DNA of 64,000 nt from Blepharisma japonicum (lineage: Eukaryota > Ciliophora > Heterotrichea > Heterotrichida > Blepharismidae), in NCBI GenBank assembly GCA_949751835.1, contig CATKHK010000040.1, positions 310,001 to 374,000 of the forward strand. The letters are read 5' to 3'. The notes beneath the pieces were generated by a model. That model worked only from the letters and a program-made list of their open reading frames with translations. It was not told the DNA's origin and ran no database searches. Below are positions 36,046 through 46,066 of this stretch, piece after piece (positions within the stretch are counted from its first letter, which is position 1; each line of letters starts with the position of its first letter). The translations under genes and the position numbers were made by a program.

Positions 36046-36858
36046 ATGATAGTTAGATCTAAAATAAGGAAAGATATAAAGCTAAGCAGGCCACCAGAAA
36101 GCTATGAAAGACTGATAGAAAAATTAAGCTCTGTTTACAATGTAGATGAGAAAAACATGTGAATTACTTATAATGATGGAAGCATTGAAGAAGAGGTAGA
36201 GAGTGAAATTGATTACAGCAAATTGCTAAGTAAAAAATTAAATGAAATAGAAGTGAACGCACATATAATTAATAGAAAAAAGGATGGTAACAAAAAAAGT
36301 AAAATTGTGTGGGTAATTGCCACAATTGTTTTGCTTATCTTGACTTATCTATTTTCAGACAAAATTTCCATGGATACAATTGAAAATGGAGGACACTTTT
36401 TATATAGTTCTTTGATATGAATTGGAGAATATCTAGGAATTTTGCTTACTATGGTATTTGATTTTATTCTCAATTTCAGCGTTTGGGCCTTTCATGTGAT
36501 TTTTACCTCTTTATCTGCATTTTTTGGGAATTTTAAAGTCATTTTCTATTGAGTCCCTATTTTACTTCCTGGCGCTCTGCTATCAAAGCTTGCCTGGTTT
36601 TGGATTACAGCATGCATAAGAGAACGAATTTTCCCTAAAATCAAAGCCTTTTATTTTTTCCTTATGATCTACAGCTTTATTCCCAACACCCTTGGATTTA
36701 TTGTATCAATAATCCTAATAATATTTTTTACTGTCTCCTTGGCAGTTCTTTTGCATGAAATCACACAAATAGGTTACAATCAAGAAGATTTAGTCTATAT
36801 CAAAGAAGTCTTAGTTTTTGAAATTTCTGCTTTAATTCGTCTATTTTATTATTACTAA
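36046..36858 (+). CDS. PB1-domain membrane protein (270 aa)
   Basis: ATG at 36046, TAA at 36856; three TGA codons are read as Trp (NMWITY, SSLIWIGEY, IFYWVPI). Residues 1-75 resemble a PB1 domain: an early basic patch (KIRKDIKL), SYERLIEKLSSVYNV, ITYNDGSIEEEVESEIDY (a degenerate acidic OPCA-type motif). A Lys-rich linker (about 85-95) precedes hydrophobic helices at about 97-113, 125-150, 153-170 and 200-235, giving three to five membrane spans. PB1 domains mediate pairing with other PB1 proteins; joining one to a multi-pass membrane part is unusual. It starts 29 bp after the kinase stop and ends 15 bp from the convergent CH-domain gene. Confidence 0.7.
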
Positions 36859-36873
36859 TATTTAAATATAAAA

Positions 36874-39066
36874 TTATAGAAAGCTATTGCTCACTTTTTC
36901 ATGCGATTTACTTCTGAATTTCGATAAAGAATTTATAGTCACTTTGTAAATTTTGAAAATGCTTAACAGTAATTCCCTAATTGTTTCCCCTTTGCCGTTA
37001 ACTATATCATTTTCTATAAAAAACAATTTGCTTGGGAATTTTGGTTTTGCTTTTAATACATCTAAAGCTTTTGCAACATTGTGTAAACACACTGGAGTTG
37101 ATTTAGGCCTTGTGTCAATTCCATGAATTTTTCTTCGTTCTAATTTTTCTAAAATTTCGCAGAGCAAAACTCCTGAGCTGAATTCAGGTATTACGTCATT
37201 ATCCATATCAAGATTTATTCCAAAAATCTGCAACCAATTAAAGTTAAAGTTACTTCGGTAACTTAAATTTTGTCGGCTTTCTTTTCTATCTGGAAAAATA
37301 TCTTCATTTTTCGCAGACCTATTAAGTGAGAAATTCCTTGAATCTTCTAAAAAAGAAATTTGTTTGGGCGATCTTATTTCGTCTTCTTTTGAAAAGGGGA
37401 GCCTAGGAGCTGCTTTTTGAAAAGCAAACATTGATTTTTCTAATTGTAAAAGCAGTTTTGGGTCAGAAATTCGTTCACTTGAGAGTGCTCTGTGAGAGGA
37501 ATTTTCTATCATAAGTTCTTCTAATAAGCATCATATTGTTTTTTTCTCTCCATTCAGAATTTCATCTATGTCGTATTGATAACTGCAAAAAATTGATTTA
37601 TGATTTGTCTTTAAAGAATTTAAAGATAATCTAATATTTTCTTTGGTATTTTGTACATTTTTACAGGAAGGATCAGCTTTTGACACTTTTTCTCCATCTA
37701 CATTTTTTACAACTTCTGCAATTATATACCCATTCCTAAAAGGGTCTTGCAAAAAATGCTTTCCTTCAAGCTCCAATAAATGCCCTAGTCCTAAATTTCT
37801 CAGTCAAAATTTTATCCTTCTAATAGTCTCTTGAGAAATTTCTTTATGCCTATTATTTTCTAGAAAATTTGGTTCAATTTGCTCACTTTCATTAATCACA
37901 GGCCTTGGTGATAAAATTCTTGATGTTGATTTTCCAATATCAAACCTATACAATCCTTTTGGAGACTTATTATTTCTGGCTGAATAAAATGAGTTATTTT
38001 GGCTGTTTGGTGATTTTGATATAGAATAATAATCATAAATATCTTTCAGTAGCCCCCAAATTTCGTTTTCGTCTCCATCCATAATGCTATGTCCGTTTCA
38101 TAGATGTTCACTAGAAAATTTTTCAAGTTGCCTTAGGTAGCTTAATGCTTTATTTATATTTGCTTGGATAGAAGATTTATTTTTTGTTCGGTGAATTCCT
38201 TTGATTGCTTCTTGTCGTCCTTCTAATCTATTAATTAAATCGCAAAATAAAGTCCCAGAACTGGCCTCTTCAATTATATCATTCTTCACAATATTAAGCC
38301 CTACAAGCCAGTCATGAACTTGAGATTTCACTGAGTCAGAAATAATTCTGATTTCTCTTCTTGTTCTTTGTGGAGGCTCATAAGGCTGCTCTATATCCTG
38401 CAGCTTATTTAAAGGTAAAAATGTTTTTGGCGTAACTTGTTTTTTCACAATACTTTTTGGACTTGCCAACCTATTTTTTGCTTGTGAAATTGGTGTATGA
38501 GACCTCGGAGTTTTAAATAACCTTTGTTGTGAATATGAAGAATTTTCTCTTGCTTTTGGCGTTGATACTGCTCTTTCGTAGGATCTTGGAGGAGAGCCCT
38601 GACTGACTCTTGAATAATTCTTTGTAAGCGATTTGCTATCACCTGACCCATTTGGTCGTTTTATTTCTCTTTCTGTCAGCTCTTCATTGACAGTTTCATG
38701 ACCAAAAATTGTTGAAAGCCATTTGAGAATATTGTAAAGTTTATTGGAATCCTAGATAGAAATCACTGAAAATAAGTCTTGAGGTGTGTAAGAATTGAGA
38801 GGAGAAGGAAGCGAGCTTCCAACTTCTCGTAAGAATACTTGAAAATTGTGTATTGCAGAAGATTTCGGAGATTTTTGAAAATTTGAATGTCGCTTCACAT
38901 CTGAGAATAAGGGACGGGATTTTAGATATGCAAGGGCGTCACAGAAAACGATTCCGGATTTTAAATCTTCAATAGAAGAAGCTAGCAAGCAAGAAGGGAC
39001 ATCAAAAGAGTTGATCCAGTCAATTAAGTCTGAGAAGTCGTTTTTAAGTCTTGAATCTGCTTTCAT
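36874..39066 (-). CDS. Protein with four calponin-homology-like domains (725 aa, 1 intron)
   Basis: ATG at 39066 (MKADSRLKNDF), TAA at 36874; intron 38752-38766. Three TGA are read as Trp. Four CH-type openings of the form 'W...... l.....G..fC..i..L' are spaced along the protein: about 9-115 (LIDWINSFDV...SGIVFCDALAYL), 240-330 (VHDWLVGLNIV...SGTLFCDLINRLEG), 415-500 (FWLRNLGLGHLL...NGYIIAEVV), and 600-705 (FNWLQIFGINLD...SGVLLCEILEKLE). The linkers are Ser/Pro/Lys-rich. CH arrays usually bind actin or, singly, microtubule and signalling partners; in ciliates such proteins often belong to the cortical cytoskeleton or cilia. Which partner applies here is unknown. Confidence 0.8.
38752..38766 (-). 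other. 15-nt intron in the CH-domain gene (phase 0)
   Basis: On the minus strand GTGATTTCTATCTAG, with A at position 10. It starts GTG rather than GTA, and its last codon TAG closes the first exon frame. Splicing joins PQDLFS to DSNKLYNILKW, completing the first CH domain. Confidence 0.88.
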
Positions 39067-39303
39067 TTTGAATTTTTAATAAATTAAATTTTAATGCTAA
39101 ATGAAAAGAAAATAACTATAAATTCTGTAAAAATAATTCAAACTTCTATATCTTAAATGCATTTTAAGACTTATATATACACTATTCCAAATATTTATAA
39201 TTAAATACAATTTTAGTATAGCAAATATGAGATTAAATGTCGGTAGAAACAATTATCCCATTAATTAAGAATGAAGTCCTTACTAATGAAATGCTAAACT
39301 AAT

Positions 39304-40050
39304 ATGAGCAGGGTCATATCTCTTCCTCCACTAAAAAAACAGCAAAAGCAAGACTTAGTTGGCTGCTTATATTCACCTATAAGTTTAGATGAAAAAATCC
39401 CTCCTCATAAATTCAGACATTTAGTTGGATCTTCTCTTGATTTTCAAAAGAAATCAGAATCGAAGCATGAAAGTATTTTTTCAAGGTTTTGAGAAGAAAA
39501 TTCTATTAAAGTTATGAATGCTCGGCCTCCTTCTCCATCAGCTCAGTCTAAGTCTTCTTTTGGGTATAACATCTCAAGACTTTTTAATCATGGAAATTCA
39601 CCAAATCACTTAAAATCAAATTCTGAACACCAAAGGGCTGAAAAATCGTATATAAAACCTGAGCGAATTTTTCAAGAAAAAAATAAAAGAGGAAGAAGAA
39701 TAAAACAACTATCAGCTTTGTCTTGTGTAAATGACACAATTGAGGTTTCCCCTCAAAATGAGGATTATCCAAGAGGGCTTGTTCCTATAAAAGAAATTAG
39801 TCTTCAGATTAAAAATCGAGATCTATCTTTAGAAATAATGCCTAAGAATTTAAGCCCTGCTCACAAAAAAGCATTTGCAAGATTTTCTCAAAAATCAGCA
39901 AAACCTATAAATATTATGAAAATTCAAGTTACAGACCAAGGTTTACAAACGGATGAAATAATTACACCAATCTCCAAAACTCCAGAATCTGAGCATTCAA
40001 GCTGCTATAATGCTTTTGACATTGATACTTGGGAATTTAAAAATAATTAA
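39304..40050 (+). CDS. Hypothetical basic, Ser-rich protein (248 aa)
   Basis: ATG at 39304 (MSRVISLPPLKKQQ), TAA at 40048; one TGA (39490) is read as Trp in FSRFWEENS. The sequence is largely disordered-looking, rich in Ser, Lys, Pro and Asn, with a short basic block (KNKRGRRIKQL) and a better-conserved-looking end (YNAFDIDTWEF). There is no membrane helix or known domain. It is divergent from the CH-domain gene (237 bp between starts) and is the first of four plus-strand genes in a row. Confidence 0.65.
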
Positions 40051-40234
40051 AAATTTTGAATTCATATAAGTTCCATGCAACCCATAAATAAGCGAATTGT
40101 ATCTTTTTTTCTCAAGCATATATTTCAAAAACCTATAACTATTAATCTTTTTATTTAATATTTTTCACTTAACCATAGTTTTTTGCTTCCATTTAAATTT
40201 TGTAAACTAACGCATATTTTTTAGAGAACTGTAA

Positions 40235-40894
40235 ATGGGCTGCTGTGGGACTCGTACTGAATATGAAGGTGACGTAAATAAGCTTGACTTCTTTATAGCA
40301 AACGACTATAAAGAACTAGAAGACAAAGAAGCAGGGGTAGGCATTAAAAGAACTCAAGCTTGGCAAGCAACTATTACAGGTGAAGAACTGAGGCGAAAAC
40401 GAGAAGAGTTTTGGTGTGTACAAAAAACAGGTCATAGACATATATGGCTGTACATCAGACAAGCTGCTGAAGCAGATGCAGAAACTGCGAAGGCAATTCT
40501 AGAAATGGCTGAAATTAAGCTTGAAAAAGATACTATGTCTGTATGTATTGATCCTGAAGGAAATAGGTATTATGTCCCACCGTTCATGATTAATGATCCT
40601 CTTTTTCCACCTGGAGGATTTATATCAAAAAAGATCGTCAAGCAAGAAATTATAAAATTAAAAGGAAGAATCTCTTCAAGTCCCAATGATATTGAAGTAG
40701 AAATTGATAATACAAAAACTGGTAGAGACCTAAAACTAATTATTTCAGAAAAGAATGGGATTCAAACTGATAAAATGAGACTATTTTTCGGTGGAAAAGA
40801 AATAAGAGAACATGACAGTTTAATTAGCTGCAATATTGAGGATGGGATGGTTTTCCAAGTTTTCTATAGACCAAAGCCAAGAACAATGGAGTAA
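40235..40894 (+). CDS. UBTD: UBTD1/UBTD2 homologue, ubiquitin-domain-containing protein (219 aa)
   Basis: ATG at 40235, TAA at 40892, no TGA. It opens MGCCGTRTEY, with Gly2 for N-myristoylation and Cys3/Cys4 as possible palmitoylation sites, like the MGxC start of UBTD proteins. Residues about 40-125 match the DC-UbP N-terminal domain: TGEELRRKREEFW, AAEADAETAKAILEMA, and D.eGNRY.vP. Residues about 150-216 form a ubiquitin-like fold (EIDNTKTGRDLKLIISEK ... MRLFFGGKEIREHDSL). The length equals animal UBTD1 (about 227). UBTD proteins bind E2 enzymes and regulate ubiquitination at membranes; this gene lies 8 kb from a UBE2Q-like E2, which may be coincidence. Confidence 0.9.
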   Translation: MGCCGTRTEYEGDVNKLDFFIANDYKELEDKEAGVGIKRTQAWQATITGEELRRKREEFWCVQKTGHRHIWLYIRQAAEADAETAKAILEMAEIKLEKDTMSVCIDPEGNRYYVPPFMINDPLFPPGGFISKKIVKQEIIKLKGRISSSPNDIEVEIDNTKTGRDLKLIISEKNGIQTDKMRLFFGGKEIREHDSLISCNIEDGMVFQVFYRPKPRTME

Positions 40895-40938
40895 TATAAA
40901 ATCTTCAATTTATTTCATGTAATTTTAACAAATTAAAT

Positions 40939-41553
40939 ATGCTTAATCCCTACTCTGCATGGGAAAGAGCCCATGATATCGCAAAACATAACAAAAAACT
41001 TGATGAAATCAAGAAAAAGCCTTCCAAAAGTATTGACAATCGTATGCCAGAGCAGTACCTAAACCCTATCACCAAAAAATACGGTCACGGATCTTATCCA
41101 ATCCAACGATTTCGAAATATCCAATCAGAAAACTATCATTTATTAGAAAAAATCGTCAATATTCACCAAAAAAGCAAAAAATTTGAAAACGGCCACTGAA
41201 GCCCTAAATCTCTCCATGTCCACAAATGAAAACTAAGCAATGCTAAAATAAATGAAGAAAATCAGAGGATTATAAAACGGATCAATGAAGCTAGCTCAGG
41301 ACTTGACCGAAGATCAATGGAAAAAGAGTTTCAGCAGTTTCAATTATATGCTGGAAACCGATCAAGGTTCAAAAATGCACAAATCCATAAAAGTATATCA
41401 AAAAGCGAGGTGAAGAAAAGCAAATTGCCACCTCTAGAAGCTGATTCAAGCCTTATTATTACAAAAGAAAACTCGAAATCACTTGGAAATTCACCAATTT
41501 CTAAGTCTTTTTCACTAGCAGGGATTGATTCTAAATCTCCAGCTGAGTTATAG
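40939..41553 (+). CDS. CFAP97/hemingway-like ciliary protein (204 aa)
   Basis: ATG at 40939, TAG at 41551; two TGA are read as Trp (NGHWSPKS, HKWKLS). The N-terminal part reads NPYSAWERAHDIAKHNKKLDEI, then YPIQRFRNIQSENYHLLEKIVNI, the 'R...I..EN..Ll.kI..I' pattern of the CFAP97 (KIAA1430/hemingway) domain, followed by a helical LSNAKINEENQRIIKRI segment and a Lys/Ser-rich tail. Family members are needed for motile cilia and sperm flagella, which would fit a ciliate. It starts 44 bp after the UBTD stop and the Kelch-like gene follows 43 bp later, so these genes are packed but need not be co-transcribed. Confidence 0.72.
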
Positions 41554-41596
41554 TCAAGTATTATTCCTTGTAATCTATAACAAAATATTAATAAAT

Positions 41597-42898
41597 ATGA
41601 GATTTCATGGTAATAAAAGGGAAAGCATTAAATGCTACATTGGAGAATGTAAAGAAAAACCTATAAAGACTTGCAAATGCCTAAGATTCAAAGAATTTAT
41701 ATGTGGTAGTCATGTTGGTGAACATGAAATTATAGATGATATCCATGAAATTAAGGGAATCTTTACAGTTATTAATGGAGAAAGCAGAGAAATATTAAGG
41801 AAATGTGCAGAAAAGTTAAAGAGAAAAACGAATTTATATTGAAATGAAATAAAAAATGAAAAGGCTTATGAGAATTCTCGAAGTATGTATTTATTGAATG
41901 TGAATGTCGGAATAATCAATAAAAAATGTGAAGAAATAATTAGTTCATGTGAAAATTTGACTGAAATTCCAGAGTATACAGACCCAACATTTATTGAAAC
42001 TCTTCTAAAAATGCCTTCAGAATCAATAAAAAATTATGCTAGTAATTGAAAAATCAAGTCTCTTAAAGATTATGAAGAAGTGGTTTTTTCCTTAGGCAAG
42101 CTTTTTTCAATTGAACCAAATTTTAATTTTGAGCATAATTTGAATACTGAACTTTCCATGTTTTCTAATCGGCTTATTTATTTTCAAAAAGCGGATTACA
42201 ATATTTATGCTTTTGATTTGGAGAGTTCCCAAGTCTCCCAAAATTTAATGTCATCAGCTAAAATTCCTGAGTTTTATGCTTCTATGTGCTTACTACCTAA
42301 CAATGAAGTTTTTTGCCTTTGGAATTCAAGCTCAAAAGCTTTTTCAATTAAATTGGGGTCTATCATAAAAATGTATCCTCCTCGTGCATTAACAAATTTT
42401 ACGGGGCTTGTCTACTATAAAGGTTATGTATATGCTATTGGTGGGTCAGGTGATTTTTGGGAAAAATTTGATCTTCATAAGTCAGTGTGGATGAGAATAG
42501 CAAGACTTCCAAGGACCACTGATTATTGTTCCTGCACTGTTCTAGGAGATACCATTTTAGCAGTGGGATATCACTCTTTGAAATTGCATGGATATTGCCC
42601 TGATATTAATTCCTATTTTGATTGTATGAGTGTTATTGGAGACATTCAAAAAAACATTTTTACAGGAAATAATAGAGGGTATTTGATGGAATTTGGGGGA
42701 GGAATTTATGAAAGCGAAATTAATGATCCATTTTCTTGGCAAAATATTGGCTCAAATACATGCAAAAATACTTTTCTCCTCTCATACAAGGCTTTATATG
42801 ACGATGGGGTATATTTTCTCAACTTTTATTATGATTTATACAGATTCGACTTGAAAAATAAAACAGTTAGTGTAATTGCAAATCTTAAAGATAAATAA
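41597..42898 (+). CDS. Zinc-finger (B-box-like) and Kelch-type propeller protein (433 aa)
   Basis: ATG at 41597 (MRFHGNKRESIKC), TAA at 42896; TGA at 41840 and 42047 are read as Trp. Residues 13-44 hold a Cys/His cluster (CYIGEC, KTCKCLRFKEFICGSHVGEHE) resembling a B-box or related zinc-binding finger. A helical segment follows, then from about residue 190 a beta-propeller-like part with Kelch features: TGLVYYKGYVYAIGGSGDFW, KFDLHKSVWMRIARLP, CTVLGDTILAVGY. Such proteins are often E3-ligase adaptors or cytoskeletal scaffolds; here the role is unknown. Large Kelch families are usual in heterotrichs. Confidence 0.72.
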
Positions 42899-43425
42899 TA
42901 ATGATAAATAAATCTTTAAAGGGGCAAAGTGTGTTAATTTTAGCAATTTAATAGAGTTAAGAGATCAATAACTTAGTAAATAGACTGAATCATATTTCTA
43001 GAATTTTCGATAAAATAAAAGTAAGGGATTAAAAATATGAAAATAGAAGATTCGAGAAATTTCGAAAAAGAAGGTCAAGTTTTAGCGTGCTTTTTAGAAT
43101 TTTTTGATAGATATCAATGCTATTAAGATAATTTTTCTAGCAAAATTCAATTCTTGTTCTTTTACTCATAAAAAAAATTCTCATCATTTCTCAAGATATC
43201 CCAAATTTACCTAAAAAAGATCAAATTTTTGGGACAAAGACCAAAATAACTATCGTTTTAAGTAATAATTTAGCGATTCCTATCCTCCGCTTCTTCCTTT
43301 TTTATCGGAGGAATTTTTGACTATCCACCAAATTTCAATCCCTTTCTCGACTTTGAGCATCATCACAGAAAAAGCCAAAATCTCAGAAGATTTTATTATA
43401 AAAACAAGCTACAAATAACATTTTG
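42899..43425. other. Convergent intergenic stretch
   Basis: About 530 bases between two convergent genes. It contains a short inverted repeat, CCTCCG ... CGGAGG, around 43286-43313 with a 16-nt loop, too short to call. Nothing else is supported. Confidence 0.4.
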
Positions 43426-44064
43426 TTACATTAAAATATTATCAAGGCACATGCCATCAAAGAAACTCTTCTCCGAATCTCTCATCTGGTCACCAATTGC
43501 CTTAAAATCAATAAAAGTCTTGCTTTTACTTACCCCGGTAAAATTCCTGGACAGCATTTGATTGATTTTATTTTCAAATTTATTCATCTCCCTCACCGAA
43601 ATTATTGCGTTCCCCGCCGCAAGCTCTCGATATTTGCTACAAATTTCTTGAACTGGAAATTCTGTTCTGACGGAGTAGAGGGTGATTCAATTAACAAATC
43701 GTTTAACGAAATGTTTGTATCTTCTTTTCATGCATTTTTCATAAAAAGAAAACGACTTTTTATCGGAAAAGCAAGCTTTAATTACAAATGAGGCAAACAT
43801 CACAAGTTGCTTTGGATTTGATGCAACTGTGAGCTCAAGTGACTCCAAGAGGATGCTTAAAGCACTGATCTCAAGCTTCGTGAAGTGGAAGGTATTTGAA
43901 GCTTTGTTGAGTAACAAATACAGCTCATAGTCGTCAACAATTCTGTACAAGGGATTCTTCAAGGACATCCTATAAAGAATCTGCTGACGCTCAATTGTTG
44001 CTAAATGGGAGTGTTTAATTGCGTAGAGTTTATTGACGCTGATCAGATGGCAACTTTTTGACAT
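43426..44064 (-). CDS. Orphan helical protein (212 aa)
   Basis: ATG at 44064 (MSKSCHLISVNKLYA), TAA at 43426; one TGA (43684) is read as Trp in FVNWITLYS. The protein is predominantly helical-looking with no membrane segment and no familiar motif; TRE-type repeats and Cys clusters are absent. The G+C content is higher than in its flanks, as expected for coding DNA here. It is isolated: the neighbour downstream is convergent and 2 kb of gene-free DNA lies upstream. Confidence 0.62.
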
Positions 44065-46066
44065 TTATAATCCAAGAAAAATGATCAGACTTTTTTGTTT
44101 GAAATCATGTCGACTACACCATTTATACTTGAAAAGGTAAAATACATTAGCAAATTAAATTTTAGTGACTTGAAACTGCTTTTTGAATTAATTGAAATTT
44201 CTAAACAGTAAAAAATATTTTATTTGAAGAGATTGATAGATGAAAATTATAATTATTATTTGATAAAAAATATGCATTTTATTTATAAATCTCACTATTT
44301 TATGATCAATATTTGAAATTGAAAATTATATTAAAATTATAATTTTAATTATTAATAAATAAAGTTGGCAGGAAACAATTTTGGATAGAAGAATAATGGC
44401 TGACCAGATTAAGTTTTAAATAATAGCCATTTATTTAAAATTCATAATATTAAATAACTATTTAAAATCTGCTTTAAAAGGAGCCATTTTTGGTTTCAAG
44501 CCCAGCTTTAATCTATAATAACCAGCAAAAGTAATCTACTTGAAAAAAGCTTGATGATTCATAATGATTTGCAATGATTATTATTAAACTCTTATATATC
44601 AAAACATTTTCATAAGATTCCAAATTTTAACGGAAACTATAAAAGTATTAATTGGGTAATTTCACCTAACAATACCTATTAAAAGTGCAACTAAATAGTT
44701 TCAATATTAAAACTTATAAAATTAATCCAAATTATAGAAAATAAATAAGCTCAGGCAGTGCATATCTAAAATAAATTTTCTAGTTTTTATGGTAGGATTT
44801 GTTTAAATATACGAAATTATTGATTTCTAGAAAAACTTTATGTATGCATATTGAATTCCATCTTAAGCAGAAAAATTAAAATGTCTTAAATATAGAAGCC
44901 ATGGAATTATTAAAAGTATATGTATGATAAAATCTAAATTATTTTTCTTGCATTGAATTTATAATAATTTAATTATTAATAGGTTGAGCATATAAAAATA
45001 TATAGGATTAATTTTAAGAGAAAAGAGTTTGTAACTCTTCAAAGAATATATAGAAATTGCCCGAGGATGGCGCAAGATAGCGCCATCCTCGGGCAATTTC
45101 TATAATTCTCATATAACTTTCCATAGTTTTACCATTTATATAATTTTGATAAATAATGGCTAAAGTCAATTAATAAAATAATTAACAGAAACTTAATTTG
45201 ATTTGAATTGAAAATTTATCAAAAAATAAAAATTGAATTAATAGTATGAATTTTATTTTTGTAAATTTTAGATTATAACTGGCTAATTATATTTTCTGTT
45301 CTGCATTTAAATCAAATATTTCATGGCTTTTGTTGAGTTGCAAAGCACTAATAAAATATTTATAAAAACAATTTTTATTAATTCTTATAGATATTTCACT
45401 ATTATTAACTTTACAAACTGACTTATTAATTTTCAAATATTAAATATTATCCAATAATCTCTCAGTTTTATTTCAAAAATATAGCACTATTTAATTGCGG
45501 AATTCGCTAAAAATTTAAAAAAAAATTGCGTTATTTCTAAAAATATGATATCTAAATTTCAGTATTTATTGCACCTCATGATGCATTTGTCATGCCTTTT
45601 AACATAAGATAAAATAGATCCACTTTATTTCTAATTCCATATTATCTCATCTTTATTATCTTTAAGTTTAATGCCTTCTACATCTAGTTACACTTTTTCA
45701 CAAATATATATGAACTTTTAAGAGAAACCTACTGTAAAAACCCTAAAATTCAGCCTAAACTAGTCTTAAATTACTCTTGCTCAGGCTAAAAATCTACCCT
45801 CCCCAGATGAGTTCTATAGAAAATCACTATGCTTTCCATTCCATGGACCATGCACCACTCCGTAAGCTACTGCTTCTTTGCTCCTTCTTATTGTTACGAC
45901 CTGATTCATCTTATAACTTTTACTCCATAATCAAATATATGCTGATTATATTTAGCAGTACTAAATAATCTCAGCAGAATTCCATATTCGTTTATTCTGA
46001 TTCCATATATCAATATCATCTATTCCTGAGCTATTCGAAATCAAATTTTATGTTTTCGATAGAAAA
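44065..46066. other. 2-kb gene-poor region
   Basis: The longest gene-free stretch in the window, nearly all A/T except for the hairpin at 45049-45104 and the interval 45770-45970. That interval holds a 53-codon plus-strand ORF (45807-45968, MSSIENHYAFHSMDH..., with a Leu-rich run) of doubtful reality just upstream of the BCAS3 gene. Confidence 0.45.
45049..45104. repeat. Perfect 25-bp GC-rich inverted repeat (hairpin)
   Basis: The arms are 45049-45073 and 45080-45104, identical on opposite strands over 25 bp, with a 6-nt loop (AAGATA). The core (GCCCGAGGATGGCGC) is GC-rich in an otherwise A/T-only neighbourhood. A gapped match continues a few bases beyond the arms (AGAATAT/AGAATTAT before the left arm and after the right arm). 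It could form a very stable stem in RNA or a cruciform in DNA. It may be a small hairpin RNA locus, a remnant of a small inverted-repeat element, or a palindromic protein-binding site. Confidence 0.9.

Noticed and set aside
43286-43313. Short inverted repeat CCTCCG/CGGAGG as terminator or hairpin RNA
   Set aside because: A 6-bp stem with a 16-nt loop is too weak; eukaryotic context makes a rho-independent terminator irrelevant.
45807-45968. 53-codon ORF upstream of BCAS3
   Set aside because: Short, no homology, could be 5' leader sequence of the BCAS3 transcript. Not called as a gene.
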